Shown here: positions 43,135 through 50,865 of the stretch, piece by piece
Numbering within the stretch: position 1 is the stretch's first letter
How the letters are laid out: each line of letters begins with the position of its first letter
Assembly (NCBI RefSeq): GCF_002441695.1
Contig: NZ_JXJW01000012.1
Location: forward strand, 22,816-86,815
Direction of reading: 5' to 3'
DNA: 64,000 nt
Source: Pseudolactococcus piscium
GTDB taxonomy: Bacteria; Bacillota; Bacilli; Lactobacillales; Streptococcaceae
Position numbers and translations under genes: made by a program
Notes under the pieces: model-generated
What the model saw: the letters and a program-made list of their open reading frames with translations, nothing else
Told to the model about the DNA's origin: nothing
The model's database searches: none

Positions 43135-44193
43135 ATGATAAAAAAAATTACACGCCATATCAAGGAGATGGGCATTGAGGTAAGGTACGTAGCACTCGAA
43201 AGTAATGGTTTCTTCGGATGCTTTAATAACAAGCCTATCATCATGATCAACGCACAATTAGATGTCATCACAACAGCCGTTACGCTTTTGCACGAGGTAG
43301 CCCATTTTCTAAATGGGGATTATGATAAGGCGATTTCAAATCGACTGCAAAACAACAACATGGAATATGAGGCCAATCGCTTCATGATCCAAAAGGTGTT
43401 ATTTCTGCTAGATCAAGAACATGACTTCACTCCCCATACGAATTATTATCAGATCATCCATAGCCTGGCACTGCCTTCACATCTTAATACAGTCGTCTAT
43501 GACGAGTTAGCTAAGCTAATTCAGGATAAATATGGTATTGATGACGATAAAGCAGCATATCAGTATTATCAAAGCGCCCAAGAAAGTGCAAACTATATCA
43601 GTAGCTACAGAAAGGTAGTCCCTATGTCAAAAAACTATTTCAAGATGCCAATAGATGACAGATTAAGTTTTCTCTTTCCAGAATTTCGCATGGCTAAGGA
43701 ACTCTATACCTTGATCGATTCTGATCGCACACATATCGGTGAATTTTTAGATTTTGTTGAGGTATCTAAGGATCATACAAGTCAAGAAGCCTATTTCAAG
43801 CTCAAGCTATCCGGTATGGCTAATCAAACCGATGCACTATACGTGCTTGCCCTCGACGATAAACTCATCGGCTGTGTCGATCTACATGGCATCGATTTGC
43901 TGGCAAACAAAGCAGAAATCGGCTATTGGCTACATTCCAGCTATGCCAATCAGGGGATTATGTCAAAAGCCATCCATCAACTTTGCACCTATGCCTTTCA
44001 TAACTTAGGGCTTAATCGGCTTGCAATCGTTGCTGATGTAGCTAACATATCCAGTAATCAAGTTGCCTTAAAAAATGGCTTTACTTTCGTCGGTACTGAA
44101 AAAGAAGTCGCCATCAAATCTGGCAACTATAGAGATCATAATCACTATTATTTACTCAAACGTGATTTTATGGCGACTAGTCTGGATAGGTAA
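43135..44193 (+). CDS. ImmA-type metallopeptidase fused to a GNAT acetyltransferase
   Basis: A 352-residue two-domain protein. Residues 1 to about 150 form an ImmA/IrrE peptidase with HEVAH (HExxH zinc site, about 50-54) and MEYEANRF (third ligand Glu, about 80). Residues 164-350 form a RimJ/RimL-like N-acetyltransferase with GCVDLHGI, AEIGYWLHSSYANQGIMSKA (acetyl-CoA site) and NQVALKNGF. An internal ATG at 43624 (Met164) has AAAGG 8 bases upstream, so the acetyltransferase may also be made alone. The protease domain probably acts on the XRE repressor encoded 3 bases upstream; the acetyltransferase target is unknown. The fusion is uncommon as far as I know. Confidence 0.85.
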   Translation: MIKKITRHIKEMGIEVRYVALESNGFFGCFNNKPIIMINAQLDVITTAVTLLHEVAHFLNGDYDKAISNRLQNNNMEYEANRFMIQKVLFLLDQEHDFTPHTNYYQIIHSLALPSHLNTVVYDELAKLIQDKYGIDDDKAAYQYYQSAQESANYISSYRKVVPMSKNYFKMPIDDRLSFLFPEFRMAKELYTLIDSDRTHIGEFLDFVEVSKDHTSQEAYFKLKLSGMANQTDALYVLALDDKLIGCVDLHGIDLLANKAEIGYWLHSSYANQGIMSKAIHQLCTYAFHNLGLNRLAIVADVANISSNQVALKNGFTFVGTEKEVAIKSGNYRDHNHYYLLKRDFMATSLDR

Positions 44194-44226
44194 GCTAGTT
44201 CATCTCAACCTATCAGAAAGACATGC

Positions 44227-44265
44227 AAAAAATCTTGGCGTTTAAAAACACACCAAGATTTTTTT
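44227..44265. terminator. Terminator after the ImmA-GNAT gene
   Basis: AAAAAATCTTGG / CCAAGATTTTTT is a 12-bp stem with T-runs on both strands; it also serves the converging gene at 44315-44848. Confidence 0.8.
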
Positions 44266-44314
44266 ATATCTCCTAAATTTATGATAAAACTCATGCAGGA
44301 ACAGACAAAGGGAC

Positions 44315-44848
44315 CTACTCCTCCACTTGTCCAATTCTCAAGTTAACCAGTTGTTGCTCATCTGAGACCCCAGAGAATTTTTCTAGCAAGAACTGGTATG
44401 CCTCTTTTGTTGATGTCGCATCCTGATAACTCTGTATCAAGCCAAATCGATCCAGCAACATCACCTGATGCGATGCTAAACTTGCGGCAAGTTGGACAAG
44501 CATACTCATGTCTTCACATTCAAAATGAAACTGTCGACCATCGGTCAAGTGTAAGATGATGTCTAAGTTAAGTCGATCTCCCAAGGCAAAAACAACACTG
44601 GTTAATTTTTTGATGGGTGAAATGACTATTTTTTCAATGTCACGATATGAAAACATGGCTAACTTATCTTGTTTTTTTCTCGTAGTCAGTGGGATAAGCT
44701 CAAACACGTTGATCCCACTTTCAGCTACTGCTAAACAAAACAAGGGTGGTAACTTGACAGGTAAACTAGGATAGGTTTGACCATCTAGCTCAATTGTTGT
44801 CTGTAAAATACGATGACTAGCAAATGCCTCAAATGATGTGATGTCCAT
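44315..44848 (-). CDS. Protein of unknown function, PH-like fold possible
   Basis: A 177-residue soluble protein that I do not recognise. The middle (LAMFSYRDIEKIVIS ... LNLDIILHLTDGRQFHFEC) alternates strands ending in a helix, as in bacterial PH-like domains that read a membrane lipid or peptide, but this is only a pattern. It is a single gene on the minus strand, between two plus-strand blocks, and shares a terminator with the ImmA-GNAT gene. Confidence 0.6.
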   Translation of the reverse strand: MDITSFEAFASHRILQTTIELDGQTYPSLPVKLPPLFCLAVAESGINVFELIPLTTRKKQDKLAMFSYRDIEKIVISPIKKLTSVVFALGDRLNLDIILHLTDGRQFHFECEDMSMLVQLAASLASHQVMLLDRFGLIQSYQDATSTKEAYQFLLEKFSGVSDEQQLVNLRIGQVEE

Positions 44849-44997
44849 AACTCGCCTCTTTTCCTCTATTTTATGTTTAGCATAACGCCTTTATTGTAAT
44901 ATGTCAAATTTTAAGTGGGTCTATTCTTCTCTCACCTACATACTCACCACTTACAAATAAGCCCTTAAATGTTATCCTATATATAGAGGTGATGCAT

Positions 44998-45696
44998 ATG
45001 ATAGAAAATGCGTTTAAACAACAAATAGGAAACCCACTCCCAAATTGGACTAGTCGGCCACAGCCTAAAAAGATCATACTTGAAGGCCAGTATTGTCGAC
45101 TAGTACCTGTTACCGTAAATAGACATCTGGCAGACCTATATCATGTCTATGGCCCTGAAAGTCAACTGAGCAATTGGACCTACTTGCCTTTTGAACGCTT
45201 TTCCGACCTAACCTCCTTTGAAGCACATTTGACGTCAATGAGCCAATCTGAAGAGCAGCTACATTACGCAATTATAGACAAAATAAGCGGCAAGGCATTA
45301 GGCAGTCTAGCCTTGATGCGGATAGATAGGCAACAAGGTAGTGCTGAGGTAGGTTATGTCATTTATTCAGATAGCCTCAAGTCGACTCGTGTCGCGACAG
45401 AAGCCCAATTTTTGCTGGCAAGCTATGTTTTTGACGACCTAGGCTATCGCAGATATGAATGGAAATGCGATGCATTAAATGCCCCATCTATTGCTGCAGC
45501 CCGACGCTTGGGATTTTCTAAAGAGGGAACGTTTAGACAAGCGCTTATCTATAAGGGACGAAATAGAGATACGACGTGGCTGTCGATGTTGGACATTGAA
45601 TGGCCTAAGCAAAAGCAGCAACTGCTGGCTTGGTTAAATCCAAATAATTTTACGCCTGATGGTAGGCAAAAGAAACGGCTTAAGGAGATGAACTAA
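44998..45696 (+). CDS. GNAT-family N-acetyltransferase (RimJ/RimL-like)
   Basis: A 232-residue acetyltransferase of the RimJ/RimL group: LEGQYCRLVPV, GKALGSLALMRIDR, GSAEVGYVIYSDSLKSTRVATEA (acetyl-CoA region, about residues 118-140), then YEWKCDALNAPSIAAARRLGF and the RDTTWLSMLDIEWP tail. The substrate could be a protein N-terminus or a small amine. I chose the ATG at 44998, 8 bases after GAGG; ATG 44992 is too close. It stands next to a NUDIX gene with which it may share a transcript. Confidence 0.82.
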   Translation: MIENAFKQQIGNPLPNWTSRPQPKKIILEGQYCRLVPVTVNRHLADLYHVYGPESQLSNWTYLPFERFSDLTSFEAHLTSMSQSEEQLHYAIIDKISGKALGSLALMRIDRQQGSAEVGYVIYSDSLKSTRVATEAQFLLASYVFDDLGYRRYEWKCDALNAPSIAAARRLGFSKEGTFRQALIYKGRNRDTTWLSMLDIEWPKQKQQLLAWLNPNNFTPDGRQKKRLKEMN

Positions 45697-45768
45697 TCGT
45701 TATCTTCATCACACCTATCCCTATGATTTGATGAGATGTTGATGGATCACTAACAAGAAGAGGAATTT

Positions 45769-46233
45769 ATGGAAAAGATTATCAGTTTTGTCAATATCTG
45801 CGTCAAAAATGGCGATCATATCTTATTAATTAATCGACAGCACGATAACTTCAAGGGCTGGATTCCACCTGGTGGCAAAGTTATCTTTCCAGAAAGCTTT
45901 TTTGAGGCCGCCGTAAGGGAACTTGAAGAAGAAACAGGACTTGTCGCAACAAACTTAGTCTTAAAAGGCATTTCTGGCTTCACCAATGAGGGAGCTTATG
46001 AACGACACGTCTACTATGACTTCCTCTGCACAGCATTTTCTGGCTCACTGAAAGCATCTCGCGAAGGCATCCCAAAATGGTGGCCAATTAGTTCACTTGA
46101 CACCTTGCCAATGCAAGCAGAAATTAGGCAGAGACTTCCCCTCTATTTTAGGGCAGGTAGTTTTGAAAGTATCAACTACTGGGATAATGACATCAAGGCA
46201 ATCTCAAAAAACAGCACTAAGTTGTATGATTAA
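45769..46233 (+). CDS. NUDIX hydrolase
   Basis: A 154-residue pyrophosphohydrolase with a complete NUDIX box (GGKVIFPESFFEAAVREL, then EEETG, about residues 35-57) that binds Mg2+ to hydrolyse nucleoside diphosphate-linked compounds. The IPPGGKV start of the box suits the MutT-like 8-oxo-dGTPase group, which would fit the damage-response genes next door, but other substrates are possible. AGAGG 5 bases before the ATG supports the start. Confidence 0.88.
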   Translation: MEKIISFVNICVKNGDHILLINRQHDNFKGWIPPGGKVIFPESFFEAAVRELEEETGLVATNLVLKGISGFTNEGAYERHVYYDFLCTAFSGSLKASREGIPKWWPISSLDTLPMQAEIRQRLPLYFRAGSFESINYWDNDIKAISKNSTKLYD

Positions 46234-46309
46234 TTTACGATACTGCCATAGCCGAAATAATGCTTCTAAAGGTAAAGCATTTATTTTTTCCTAATATTGA
46301 TTTTATATC

Positions 46310-46363
46310 TTGACCAAATCTAAAAAAAAGATTAAACTAGTGGTAAGTTAAAAACTTACCACT
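46310..46363 (+). promoter_or_regulatory. hdiR-umuC promoter with 25-bp palindromic operator
   Basis: TTGACC (46310-46315), a 17-base spacer and TAAACT (46333-46338). The next base starts a perfect palindrome with arms AGTGGTAAGTT (46339-46349) and AACTTACCACT (46353-46363), centre AAA. Bound repressor would cover the start site. I take it as the autoregulatory site of the HdiR protein encoded next; no second copy was noticed in the window. Confidence 0.75.
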
Positions 46364-46385
46364 CTTTTTATGGAAAGGACAACAC

Positions 46386-47087
46386 ATGAGCATCAGTAAA
46401 AATCTACGCGATTTACGCCGCATGCATGGCTTAAGTCAGGGAGATGTCGCTAGGCAGATAGGCGTGTCAAGACCTGCCTATGGCTTTTGGGAAAAGGGAA
46501 CGACAAAGCCTAAGGCAGATAAGTTAACCAAGTTAGCTAGCTTATTTGATGTGACACTCTCGGCACTTACCAAAGATACAAAGGACGAGTTGATTGCCGT
46601 CTATGATCGCTTAACTGAGCTGCGACAAGAAAAGGTACTGTCTTATACGACCTTGCAAGAACAGGAGCAAATTCGTGATCTTGCGAGCAGCAAGATTAGA
46701 CCACTTTTTCCAAACCAAGTCTATGAAAAGTTATCGGCAGGAACAGGATTCGGCTATTTTGACGATGGGGCCTACGACACGGTCTATTCTGACAAGCCTT
46801 ATGACTATGATTTTGCATCCTGGGTATTTGGTGACTCCATGGAGCCTGAGTTTGAAAATGGATCTGTTGCCCTCATCAGAGATACCAGCTTTGACTATGA
46901 TGGCGCTGTTTATGCCATCGAATGGGATGGACAAACCTATATCAAACATGTCTACAAGGAAGCTAGCGGTCTTCGTCTGGTCTCCTCAAACCCTAAATAT
47001 AAGGATAAGTTTGCCCCATTTGATGAAGAACCGCGGATTATAGGGAAGATTATCGGTAACTTTGTACCGATAGACAAGGAAAGTTAA
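46386..47087 (+). CDS. hdiR: HdiR-like LexA-type repressor (XRE helix-turn-helix + S24 peptidase)
   Basis: A 233-residue repressor: XRE helix-turn-helix (LSQGDVARQIGVSRPAYGFWE, about residues 17-37) and a C-terminal S24/LexA self-cleavage domain with GDSMEPEF (Ser nucleophile, about 155) and EWDGQTYIKHV (general-base Lys, about 190). LSAGTGFG near residue 118 carries an Ala-Gly pair, the usual cleavage site. HdiR in L. lactis controls umuC and is inactivated by DNA damage and Clp proteolysis. It precedes umuC by 13 bases and has its own palindromic operator. AAAGGA 6 bases before ATG 46386 fixes the start. Confidence 0.88.
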   Translation: MSISKNLRDLRRMHGLSQGDVARQIGVSRPAYGFWEKGTTKPKADKLTKLASLFDVTLSALTKDTKDELIAVYDRLTELRQEKVLSYTTLQEQEQIRDLASSKIRPLFPNQVYEKLSAGTGFGYFDDGAYDTVYSDKPYDYDFASWVFGDSMEPEFENGSVALIRDTSFDYDGAVYAIEWDGQTYIKHVYKEASGLRLVSSNPKYKDKFAPFDEEPRIIGKIIGNFVPIDKES

Positions 47088-47100
47088 GCAGGCACGACCT

Positions 47101-48546
47101 ATGATTACACCCGATTTTGATTACAGTAAAGAACAGCACCGAGCGATTGCTTTTATCGATATGAAATCTTTCTATGCTAGTGTTGAGTGTGTGGCACGCG
47201 GTCTTGATCCTTTAACCACCTCCTTGTGTGTCATGAGTCACGCTGCCAATTCTAGTGGTTTAATTCTAGCTAGTTCACCTACATTCAAACACGTATTTGG
47301 CAAAGCAAACGTCAGTCGAAGTCGTGATCTTCCCTTCTATATCACAACAAAAAAATTTAACTACCAAAGATATTATCAAACCGCGACTAGAGACTGGCTA
47401 GGCAAAGCAGCTGCTCCCGCTAAAGCACAGGTTGCCTTTATCGAATCCTGGGCAAAACACACGATTGTCACGCCACCTCGGATGTCCGCCTATATCGAGA
47501 AAAACATGGAAATCCAGCATATCATCCAGGACTTTGTTGCCTTGGATGAGATTTGTTGGTATTCGATTGATGAAGGCTTTGTTGATTTGACAAGTTCGCT
47601 TAACTACTTCTATCCAGATCCCACCCTACATCCGGCACAAAAACTTGACTTACTGTGCCGTGATATCCAGCAAGCAATCTTAGAAAAGACGGGGATTTAT
47701 TCGACGATTGGTATGAGCATTGGCAATCCCTTACTGGCGAAACTAGCCTTGGATAATGCTGCAAAACTAGCACCAAATATGCGTGCGCTGTGGACCTATG
47801 CCAATATTGAAACGACGGTGTGGCAGATTCCAAATCTAACTGATTTTTGGGGGATTAATAGGAGAACGGAGAAGCGCTTGCATCGACTAGGGATTAGGTC
47901 TGTCTATGACTTGGCACATACGCATCCGGCTATTTTAAAAAAGGAGTTTGGTGTTTTGGGTGTCCAACTCTTCTGCCATGCCAACGGCATAGATGAATCA
48001 ACTGTGTTTGAGCGGTATGAAGCTAAGGCTAAAACGATTAGTAACTCACAGACTTTACCACGAGACTACACCAACCAAAGAGAGATTGAGCTTGTCTTGG
48101 CCGAATTAGCCGAGCAGGTCGCCATCCGACTACGTCAGGCAAAGAAAAAAACAGGATTAGTTGCCTTATATGTCGGTTATGGCTTTTCTGATGCCACCCC
48201 GTCCATTCACGGCCAAATGAGTATTGAACCGACCAATAGCACAGAAACATTGACTCGATTCATACGCTCTATTTTTCGCGATAAGTACGAGGCTGGTGCC
48301 GTCAGACGAATTGCCATCTCTTATGGTCAACTTTGTGAGGATAATTTTGAACTCATTTCCTTATTTGAAACAGATAGCCTAGCTAAAAAACACGATACGA
48401 TGCAGGATGTCATCGACGCTATTAGACAGAAGTATGGCTTTTTATCTCTGCAGAAGGCAACGATGTTGAGCGCAGGATCTAGAGCAATAGCGCGTAGTCA
48501 ATTAGTCGGTGGACACTCAGCTGGTGGATTGGATGGCTTATCATGA
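47101..48546 (+). CDS. umuC: Y-family DNA polymerase (UmuC-like)
   Basis: A 481-residue translesion polymerase of the Gram-positive UmuC/UvrX group. It has FIDMKSFYASVE (catalytic Asp and steric-gate region, about residues 19-30), SIDEGFVDLT (about 158-167), YSTIGMSIGNPLLAKLALD and a helix-hairpin-helix (LGIRSVYDLAHTHP). It replicates past damaged bases with raised error rate. It lies in the hdiR operon, so it should be induced by DNA damage. Its stop overlaps the next ATG by 4 bases. Confidence 0.92.
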   Translation: MITPDFDYSKEQHRAIAFIDMKSFYASVECVARGLDPLTTSLCVMSHAANSSGLILASSPTFKHVFGKANVSRSRDLPFYITTKKFNYQRYYQTATRDWLGKAAAPAKAQVAFIESWAKHTIVTPPRMSAYIEKNMEIQHIIQDFVALDEICWYSIDEGFVDLTSSLNYFYPDPTLHPAQKLDLLCRDIQQAILEKTGIYSTIGMSIGNPLLAKLALDNAAKLAPNMRALWTYANIETTVWQIPNLTDFWGINRRTEKRLHRLGIRSVYDLAHTHPAILKKEFGVLGVQLFCHANGIDESTVFERYEAKAKTISNSQTLPRDYTNQREIELVLAELAEQVAIRLRQAKKKTGLVALYVGYGFSDATPSIHGQMSIEPTNSTETLTRFIRSIFRDKYEAGAVRRIAISYGQLCEDNFELISLFETDSLAKKHDTMQDVIDAIRQKYGFLSLQKATMLSAGSRAIARSQLVGGHSAGGLDGLS

Positions 48547-48713
48547 CAGCAGTAGACCGGTCCTACAGTCAGTTTGAGGAGATTCGCAACTATCAAGATC
48601 GCAGTATGATGAAATGGCAAGGCTTTTTCTTATCAGAGCACACGACCGAGATGAAGAAAGATAGCGTTGAAAAAAAATACTATCCCTATCTTGTCATGGG
48701 CATCCTGAAATAA
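48543..48713 (+). CDS. Small YolD-like protein downstream of umuC
   Basis: A 56-residue protein that overlaps the umuC stop (ATGA). The middle, DRSMMKWQGFFLSEHTTEM, resembles the DRGMMKWAPFALPEH pattern of YolD-like proteins, which accompany UmuC/UvrX-type polymerases in Firmicutes and are thought to assist or regulate them. Because of its size it is easily missed. Likely translated together with umuC. Confidence 0.7.
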   Translation: MTAVDRSYSQFEEIRNYQDRSMMKWQGFFLSEHTTEMKKDSVEKKYYPYLVMGILK

Positions 48714-48750
48714 GGATGCTTGCTGGAAAATGTACTTAAATAAGCACATC

Positions 48751-48789
48751 AAATAAAGGGATCATCATGGACTGATGACCCCTTTATTT
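48751..48789 (+). terminator. Terminator of the hdiR-umuC operon
   Basis: AAATAAAGGG / CCCTTTATTT stem with inner TCATCA/TGATGA pairing and a T-run. A small GCATCC/GGATGC hairpin (48700-48719) precedes it. Confidence 0.8.
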
Positions 48790-48866
48790 TTTTGGATTAA
48801 ATGCGATAACCAACAAAAAAACGATAAAGGCATGACTTCCCCCACCGTAGATGATTACATCTTTTT

Positions 48867-49106
48867 TTATTTATCAACCAGTAATCTGATTTTCTTACCT
48901 TCAACTGGGACAGAATAGACAAGCGTTCTGATCGCTTGGATAATTCTGCCTTGTTTGCCAATCACCCGACCCATATCTTGTTCAGCAACATGGAGGTGAA
49001 ATTCAGTAAACTCCTCCCCCGCTACAACGTCAATTTTGACACTGTCAGGATCAGTCGTTAATGGTTTGACAATCGTTAATACCAACTCTTGTACATCTAA
49101 ATCCAT
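48867..49106 (-). CDS. khpA: KH-domain RNA-binding protein
   Basis: A 79-residue KH-domain protein; the motif GRVIGKQGRIIQAIRTLV (about residues 49-66) carries the GxxG RNA-binding loop. KhpA pairs with KhpB/Jag to bind small RNAs and mRNAs, with effects on cell division in streptococci. I chose ATG 49106 (MDLDVQELV), the family's usual start; an upstream ATG at 49121 adds five residues. It is on the same strand as rpsP but separated by a terminator. Confidence 0.88.
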   Translation of the reverse strand: MDLDVQELVLTIVKPLTTDPDSVKIDVVAGEEFTEFHLHVAEQDMGRVIGKQGRIIQAIRTLVYSVPVEGKKIRLLVDK

Positions 49107-49210
49107 AGTTTTCTCTTTCATCTAGCATCAATAACCACCTTAGGCAAATCATATAAGAATCTCTATATACGACTAACCTTATATCAGATGGTACTTGATC
49201 GTAATAGGCA

Positions 49211-49218
49211 GGGGGGGG
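49211..49218. repeat. Run of eight G
   Basis: A G8 homopolymer in otherwise AT-rich intergenic DNA, 105 bases upstream of khpA. Such tracts can slip during replication or be sequencing errors. Confidence 0.6.
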
Positions 49219-49246
49219 AGTTACAGCATACTTTAAGCTATGAAAA

Positions 49247-49268
49247 AAGCGACCAAAAGTAGTCGCTT
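49247..49268 (-). terminator. rpsP terminator
   Basis: AAGCGAC / GTCGCTT with an 8-base loop, followed on the minus strand by a T-run, right after the rpsP stop. It separates rpsP from khpA. Confidence 0.75.
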
Positions 49269-49290
49269 CATCACAAATATAAGTACTTGC

Positions 49291-49569
49291 TTATTTTGAA
49301 GCGTATTTTGCTTCGTGGAATTTTTTCATAACGCCAGCTTTTGACAAAATGTTTTTAACAGTGTCAGAAGGTTGTGCGCCATTTCCAAGCCACTCAAGAA
49401 CACGATCTTCTTTTAAAGTTACTTGATTTTCAAGCGTAACAAGTGGGTTGTATGTACCAACAGTTTCGATGAAACGGCCATCACGTGGTGCACGTGAATC
49501 AGCAACGTTAATACGGTAGAAAGGTTTTTTCTTAGAACCCATACGAGTCAAACGAATTTTTACAGACAT
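49291..49569 (-). CDS. rpsP: 30S ribosomal protein S16
   Basis: A 92-residue protein with [25 protein letters not shown] at the start and [12 protein letters not shown] later: ribosomal protein S16, which stabilises the 5' domain of 16S rRNA during 30S assembly. I chose the ATG at 49569, the family's normal start, rather than the longer reading from 49647. It is not followed by rimM-trmD as in streptococci. Confidence 0.96.
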   Translation of the reverse strand: MSVKIRLTRMGSKKKPFYRINVADSRAPRDGRFIETVGTYNPLVTLENQVTLKEDRVLEWLGNGAQPSDTVKNILSKAGVMKKFHEAKYASK

Positions 49570-49677
49570 GATAAATCTCTTTTCTTTTTTCTTTACACTT
49601 ATTATTATAGCATATTGTTTTAGTCTGTCAAGTTTTTTTCTTGACACGTATAAAAATAAACAAAATTTGCTCGAAGA

Positions 49678-50664
49678 CTAGATACTATCACCATTCCAAA
49701 TCGAATTTTTAACGATGACGTAATCAACTTTTGTCAAGCTTTCTAGGTCACGACCGCCGGCATAAGAAATTGAACTTTGCAAATCTTGTGTGATTTCAGT
49801 CAAAGTATCTTGTAAATGGCCTTTATGGGGCACAAGAATTTTTTTGCCTTCAACATTTTTTTTCTCACCTTTTTGGTATTCAGATGCTGATCCAAAGTAC
49901 TCTTTGTAAAGTTTACCATCTTTAGTGATGGTCTTACCAGGGCTTTCTTCATGTCCTGCAAAAAGTGACCCGATCATCACAAAACTTGCACCAAAGCGAA
50001 TTGATTTCGCAATATCACCATGTGTCCGAATACCACCATCAGCAATAATCGGTTTACGTGCTGCCTTAGCGCACCAGCGTAGGGCAGCCAACTGCCAACC
50101 ACCTGTTCCAAAGCCAGTCTTTACTTTGGTGATACAGACTTTACCTGGTCCGATCCCTACTTTTGTTGCATCAGCGCCAGCGTTTTCAAGCTCACGAACA
50201 CCTTCTGGTGTCCCAACATTACCTGCAATGACAAACGTTTCTGGAATTGCCTCTTTAATGTATTTAATCATACGGATAACACTATCAGAATGACCATGTG
50301 CGATATCAATCGTGATAAATTCAGGGATAGCATCTTGTGCTTTCAACTCATCGATAAAGGCATATTCATAGTCTTTTACGCCAACTGAGATAGAGGCAAT
50401 CAGGCCTTGCGCTTGCATTTTTTTAATGAATGGTAGACGCGCTGCTTCGTCAAAACGATGCATGACATAAAAATAACCATTTTTAGCCAAATATTCAGCA
50501 ATCGGTTCATCGATAATCGTTTGCATATTCGCTGGCACGACGGGTAATTTAAAGGTATGTGCACCAAGTTTAACTGATGTATCAGCCTCACTTCTACTAT
50601 TGATAATACACTTGTTAGGGACAAGTTGGATATCTTCATAATCAAAAACTGGTAAATTATTCAT
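49678..50664 (-). CDS. guaC: GMP reductase
   Basis: Reduces GMP to IMP with NADPH, returning guanine nucleotides to the purine pool. The 328-residue IMPDH-like barrel has [21 protein letters not shown] (catalytic Cys about 175), [15 protein letters not shown] and [11 protein letters not shown]; the fold lacks CBS domains, as GuaC of the long Firmicutes type. A perfect PurBox lies upstream of its promoter, suggesting control by PurR. Single gene. Confidence 0.93.
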   Translation of the reverse strand: MNNLPVFDYEDIQLVPNKCIINSRSEADTSVKLGAHTFKLPVVPANMQTIIDEPIAEYLAKNGYFYVMHRFDEAARLPFIKKMQAQGLIASISVGVKDYEYAFIDELKAQDAIPEFITIDIAHGHSDSVIRMIKYIKEAIPETFVIAGNVGTPEGVRELENAGADATKVGIGPGKVCITKVKTGFGTGGWQLAALRWCAKAARKPIIADGGIRTHGDIAKSIRFGASFVMIGSLFAGHEESPGKTITKDGKLYKEYFGSASEYQKGEKKNVEGKKILVPHKGHLQDTLTEITQDLQSSISYAGGRDLESLTKVDYVIVKNSIWNGDSI

Positions 50665-50788
50665 TTTTTCTCCAAATTAGGTTAGTATTGGCAGCTACCG
50701 ACCAAATTTATCCATATTTCTGATAAACTTCGCTATTGTGACAGAACTCATTTTAGGCTTCTTCTGCGTGTCACAACTTCCATCTATT

Positions 50789-50865
50789 ATTATAAAGCAC
50801 CTTGACGACTAACGCCAAGGTGCTTGCTCATTTTAGAGTAAGATTCGTACTAATTGTTCGGATTT
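50789..50865 (-). promoter_or_regulatory. guaC promoter with PurBox
   Basis: PurBox AAATCCGAACAAT (minus strand, 50853-50865) fits AWWWCCGAACWWT exactly. TATAAT (50789-50794) gives a start near 50782, so the PurBox centre is about -77. In L. lactis PurR activates from a PurBox at -76. No good -35 is present, as expected. Confidence 0.7.
50795..50825 (-). terminator. cls terminator, overlapping the guaC promoter region
   Basis: AAGCACCTTG / CAAGGTGCTT is a perfect 10-bp stem with an 11-base loop, after the cls stop. It ends in TTTATAAT, so its tail forms the guaC -10 box. Confidence 0.75.
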
